Origin: Candidatus Poribacteria bacterium
Lineage (GTDB): Bacteria; Poribacteria; WGA-4E; PCPOR2b
Assembly (NCBI GenBank): GCA_028819845.1
Contig: JAPPKS010000016.1
Coordinates: 34,100-98,099 of the forward strand
Direction: 5' to 3'
Length of the DNA: 64,000 nucleotides
The notes beneath the pieces are model-generated. The model saw nothing but the letters and a program-made list of their open reading frames with translations. It did no database searches and was not told the DNA's origin. Both the position numbers and the translations under genes were made by a program. Positions 60,931 to 64,000 of this stretch are shown in pieces (the first letter of the stretch is position 1; every line of letters begins with the position of its first letter).

Positions 60931-62235
60931 TCACGCAAATAACTCTTTGACCACCGCACCGTTGTCAACGACCCGAATCGGACGACCCATACGAGAATAA
61001 TTCTCGGTGTGATAGTCTATTCCAAGCGCAAAGCAGAGCGAAGCAAATAGGTCGGGTACGGAAACCGGGCGATTGACAACCTCTATCCCATCCGCATCCG
61101 TCGCGCCGACCGCCTGCCCGCCTCGAACACCGCCGCCGGCGAGAACCGCAGACCAACCGTTCGGGTAGTGGTCGCGCCCGTCATTCTCGTTAATCCTGGG
61201 AGTCCGCCCAAACTCACCGAGCCATAACACGACCGTCTTGTCCAATATTTCCCGATCGGCGAGATCCTTCACGAGCGCCGAGAAAGCCGGATCAACTACG
61301 CTTAGCAGATTCTTCACTGATTCAAAGTTGTTCGAGTGTGTATCCCAACCGTCAAGCGAGACTTCAACAAACTTCACGCCCGCTTCAACCAACCGGCGCG
61401 CCATCAGGCAGCCTTGCCCGAATTGGTTCATGCCGTATGATTCTCTTAACGTTATCGGCTCTTCATTAAGGCTGAACGCCTTTGCGTGCGGCGAGTTTAT
61501 CAGTTTATCCGCCTTTTTGTAAATAGCTTGATGGGCTTCAGTGCTGCGGGTGTCTCGCTTCTTGAGGAAATCCTTTTCCAAATCCTTCAGCATGCGGAGG
61601 CGTTGGCGAAATCTATGGCGGTCCATTTGCGGCGGGTACTTGAGATCTTCAAGCGGTTCCATCGGATTGCTGACCAAGAACGGATCGTGCGCCGCACCTA
61701 AAAAACCGCCCGTAAAGGTTGGTGAGTTGATGTTCACACAACTCGGTAATTCAAAATCTTCGTCATCCATATAGTACGAGGCGATTGAACCCAGAGTCGG
61801 GTGCGACACGGATCCCGTCGGCGCATAGCCGGTATGCAGCAGGAATCGCGCCCTTTCATGATTCCCTTCGCCCGATACCATAGATCGGATAATCGAGAGA
61901 TGGTGGGCTTGCTCCGCGAGCAGCGGCAAATTTTCAGAAAACTCAATGCCTTTTGCGCTTGTCGATATCGCCTTGAAAGGCCCCCCGTTCGCCGTGCCCG
62001 CTTTCGGATCAAACGTGTCCAATTGGCTCGGACCGCCGTTCATGAACAGCACAATGCAGTGTTCCGCTTGCGACGGGAGTGCATCGATCGCGGAGAGTGC
62101 CGGCAGTTGCAGATGCTGCATGGCTATCATCCCCAAAAAACTGCTCGTGCCGAATTTGAGAAAACTCCGCCGTGACATATCTTTATCGTATGGTTCTGGG
62201 CTTTTATTTTCCGGAAACCATAGCTGTGTGTTCAT
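60931..62235 (-). CDS. DUF1501 protein with Tat signal
   Basis: 434 residues; GGAAGAGGAC precedes ATG. A twin-arginine signal SRRSFLKFGTSSFLG starts at residue 21. The DUF1501 core is HCIVLFMNGGPSQLDTFDPKAG, FSENLPLLAEQAHHLSIIRSM, GEGNHERARFLLHTGY, GMNQFGQGCLMARRLVEAGVKFVEVSLDGWDTHSNNF, VVLWLGEFGRTPRINENDGRDHYP and GWSAVLAGGGVRGGQAVGATD. It has an alkaline-phosphatase/sulfatase-like fold, but activity is unproven. It is almost always paired with a DUF1549/DUF1553 protein, here 56 bp upstream. Such pairs are abundant in Planctomycetes, Verrucomicrobia and Poribacteria, and a role in degrading complex polysaccharides has been proposed. Confidence 0.92.
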   Translation of the reverse strand: MNTQLWFPENKSPEPYDKDMSRRSFLKFGTSSFLGMIAMQHLQLPALSAIDALPSQAEHCIVLFMNGGPSQLDTFDPKAGTANGGPFKAISTSAKGIEFSENLPLLAEQAHHLSIIRSMVSGEGNHERARFLLHTGYAPTGSVSHPTLGSIASYYMDDEDFELPSCVNINSPTFTGGFLGAAHDPFLVSNPMEPLEDLKYPPQMDRHRFRQRLRMLKDLEKDFLKKRDTRSTEAHQAIYKKADKLINSPHAKAFSLNEEPITLRESYGMNQFGQGCLMARRLVEAGVKFVEVSLDGWDTHSNNFESVKNLLSVVDPAFSALVKDLADREILDKTVVLWLGEFGRTPRINENDGRDHYPNGWSAVLAGGGVRGGQAVGATDADGIEVVNRPVSVPDLFASLCFALGIDYHTENYSRMGRPIRVVDNGAVVKELFA

Positions 62236-62291
62236 GTCCTCTTCCTTTCGTCAACATTTCACGGCTTTCAGCTTCAAACGCCGTAAGTCTC

Positions 62292-63869
62292 CTAATGGTT
62301 TAACGAGAACTCCGCCGAGTTCAACAACGCCCAATAGAGGTCTTCATACGGTAATTCCTTGTCGCGGTACAGGCTCGTGTCCTCGTAACGTTTGAAATAG
62401 GATTGTTCCGAAGCTGTCGCCGGGCGTGAAAGCGTCCTGAGATAAATCTGATCTACCCGATCCGCTGTGGTGCGCCACCGTTTTAGTATGTCGTTGATTA
62501 GACTGCCGCGGGCTTTGTGATCACCGCTATCGTTCACCAACGGCCCGTTAATCATCATCAACGCTTGCGGCACCGTGCCGTTAAACGCCTCGAGCTCCTC
62601 CATTTCCCCGTTGGCGAGCAAGAATATGAAGCGTTCAAGGTACCTGCGTTTCATGTGTTCCAGCGCGCCCCGATCCCTCCGCTTCTGGAGCCGGTCGAAA
62701 CCGGTGGCTTCAATCATCGAATAAAAGAACTGCTCTGCGTTCAACGGTTTGACATAGGCGTGCGAATAGTGGGTCTCGTCGTCTGCGTTGTGCTTATTCG
62801 CTGCGGATGTTCGCTGGTACGTTTGAGAATTTAGTATCGTTCGCATGAGATACCGCAGGTCGTAATTGTGCGCCGCAAAATCATCCGCCAACCAATCGAG
62901 CAACTCTGGATGCGTCGGCGGGTACTCTTCTCCAAATCCGTCGAGCGGTTCCACGAACCCTTTGCCCATAAAATGCGCCCAAATCCGATTCACGATTGCA
63001 CGTCTGAAGTACGGATTCTCTTTCGATGTCAGCCATTCGCTCAAGGCACGGCGGCGCAGCATAGGGGAACCCTTGTAGCGTTCGCCATCCAAGAAGCGCG
63101 GCGGCGTTTCCTGTTCGGCGTCCGGAATGTACACGGAACCGCGCGGAATATTCCTCAAAACGACATCAATCTCCTCTTCTTCGCCGTTTTCGTCCTTCTC
63201 GTAGATTCGCTCATATTCCGTAGTCGCAAAGAACGCCGCGATGCTATAGAAATCTTCCTGCAGCCACTCCTCGCTCTTATGGTCGTGGCACTGCGCGCAC
63301 TGCATCGGCAAGCCAAGAAACAACCGCGACGTCTGAGCAGTCAAGTCTATCGGCGATAGGTCGTATCGAAGCAAAAAGCCGCCGGCGCCGTTCTCCGTAA
63401 TCTTCCCATCCGCCGTGATTAACGCCGCAACAAACCGGTCGTATGTCAAATTGCGCGCCAGCGCCTCGCGAACCCAGTTCGTCAACTCAAAACGGCGGTC
63501 GCTATTGCCGCGCCCAACCAACCAGTTCACCCAAATCCGGGTCCAGTTGTCAAGAAAGGGTTCGCTGCCGAGCAACTCGTCAATCTTTTTCTCGCGCTTG
63601 TTCTTCGATCCATCGTCGAGGAACCTCACTACCTCTTCGACACTGGGAATCTTTCCGTTCAAATCCAAATGCACGCGCCTCAAAAACTCGGCGTCTTTTG
63701 ACCGCTTCGACGGCTTAATCCCCTCTTCTTTCAAGGTGGTGTTGATATATTCATCCAGGTGCTTCGTGCTCGTGGAGATGCGTGCCTCAACCGCCGCGCC
63801 AAATGCAAGCAGCGTTATCGCCGCCAAGGAGATTATCCGGAATTCCCGCGTTCTCTGTATAATTCTCAT
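62292..63869 (-). CDS. DUF1549/DUF1553 protein (PSCyt2-PSD1 type)
   Basis: 525 residues from ATG 63869, preceded by AGGAGCGGTACAT; an in-frame start 30 bp upstream lacks a site. A signal peptide (LAAITLLAFGAAVEARIS) is followed by DUF1549 (about 40-245): FLRRVHLDLNGKIPSVEEVVRFLDD, DNWTRIWVNWLVGRG, RLFLGLPMQCAQCHDHKSEEWLQEDFYSIAAFFA. The CxxCH-like C-A-Q-C-H can bind heme or metal. DUF1553 (about 275-515) follows with RALSEWLTSKENPYFRRAIVNRIWAHFMGKGFVEPLDGFGEEYPPTHPELLDWLADDF, then YVKPLNAEQFFYSMIEATGFD and LAN. It is the upstream partner of the DUF1501 gene. The N-terminal cytochrome domain of longer relatives is absent. Confidence 0.92.
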   Translation of the reverse strand: MRIIQRTREFRIISLAAITLLAFGAAVEARISTSTKHLDEYINTTLKEEGIKPSKRSKDAEFLRRVHLDLNGKIPSVEEVVRFLDDGSKNKREKKIDELLGSEPFLDNWTRIWVNWLVGRGNSDRRFELTNWVREALARNLTYDRFVAALITADGKITENGAGGFLLRYDLSPIDLTAQTSRLFLGLPMQCAQCHDHKSEEWLQEDFYSIAAFFATTEYERIYEKDENGEEEEIDVVLRNIPRGSVYIPDAEQETPPRFLDGERYKGSPMLRRRALSEWLTSKENPYFRRAIVNRIWAHFMGKGFVEPLDGFGEEYPPTHPELLDWLADDFAAHNYDLRYLMRTILNSQTYQRTSAANKHNADDETHYSHAYVKPLNAEQFFYSMIEATGFDRLQKRRDRGALEHMKRRYLERFIFLLANGEMEELEAFNGTVPQALMMINGPLVNDSGDHKARGSLINDILKRWRTTADRVDQIYLRTLSRPATASEQSYFKRYEDTSLYRDKELPYEDLYWALLNSAEFSLNH

Positions 63870-63945
63870 ATGTACCGCTCCTATTCTAAATCTAGCCAAA
63901 CTCGCTCAAGATTCCGGCACTCCGCCTTTAAAATCATTTTATTGA

Positions 63946-64000
63946 ATTACTCATTACTCATTACTCATTACTCATTACTCATTACTCATTACTCATTACT
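63946..64000. repeat. Tandem heptamer repeat ATTACTC, continuing past the window
   Basis: About 7.9 exact copies of ATTACTC run to the last base of the window. Read on the minus strand the unit is GAGTAAT, the same heptamer family as in the composite repeats at 12885-12912 and 15954-16016. This resembles short tandemly repeated repetitive heptamers known from filamentous cyanobacteria. It lies upstream of the DUF1549 gene start. Confidence 0.9.

Overview
The window looks like a chromosomal segment from an uncultured, Gram-negative bacterium. The closest match to my knowledge is Candidatus Poribacteria (sponge-associated) or a related PVC/FCB-like lineage; this is inference from gene content only. 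The signs are a phytanoyl-CoA dioxygenase-family protein, a DUF1501 plus DUF1549/DUF1553 pair, a beta-keto acid cleavage enzyme, sugar-phosphate isomerase/epimerase and single-domain dehydrogenases, many lipoproteins, and eukaryote-like secreted proteins (WD40, C-type lectin, cadherin, dockerin, TPR). Sigma-70-type promoters with near-perfect TTGACA and TATAAT boxes recur. Nearly all genes lie on the minus strand. I saw no rRNA, tRNA or CRISPR array.

Layout. 1-10.2 kb is accessory: a secreted WD40 protein cut by the window edge, a frameshifted gene, a strong candidate small RNA (about 2294-2516), a family of paralogous anchored or lipid-modified repeat proteins (2962-3765, 5463-6266, 6301-7155, 9237-9752 and a truncated copy at 9841-9973), and several decayed copies of one IS3-like element. 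10.8-17.1 kb has a ThDP-dependent enzyme, two tandem C-type-lectin proteins and a lipoprotein, separated by dispersed repeats and heptamer arrays. 17.7-23.1 kb is an apparent iron/heme block in transcription order: porin, imelysin, Nudix, di-haem oxidoreductase, Rieske ferredoxin, IsdG-like monooxygenase. 23.4-32.6 kb has two lipoproteins and a 2533-residue secreted metalloprotease/cadherin/dockerin protein with a C-terminal sorting-type domain. 33.1-37.8 kb is an envelope operon (small membrane protein, LolA-like, YidD, two TPR/TM proteins, outer-membrane barrel) behind a perfect consensus promoter.

38.2-55.5 kb is mainly metabolic: a tail-fibre-like protein, a double metallo-beta-lactamase protein, the DUF5131/TcmP pair of unknown function, argG, a lipid-flippase/glycosyltransferase pair, a D-2-hydroxyacid dehydrogenase, a sugar isomerase, a copper ATPase, an aldo/keto reductase, a phytanoyl-CoA dioxygenase homologue and a BKACE. 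55.8-59.5 kb encodes a BlaI-type repressor and an unusual BlaR1-type M56 protein fused to TPRs, a TlpA-like thioredoxin and a degenerate HtrA-like domain. 59.9-63.9 kb has a TIGR01777 epimerase and the DUF1501/DUF1549 pair, and the window ends inside a 7-bp tandem repeat.

The most promising undescribed items are the M56-thioredoxin-HtrA-like sensor with its operator, the structured small RNA, the LolA-YidD-TPR operon, the DUF5131/TcmP pair and the iron/heme block. No database search was possible, so family names rest on motif recognition.
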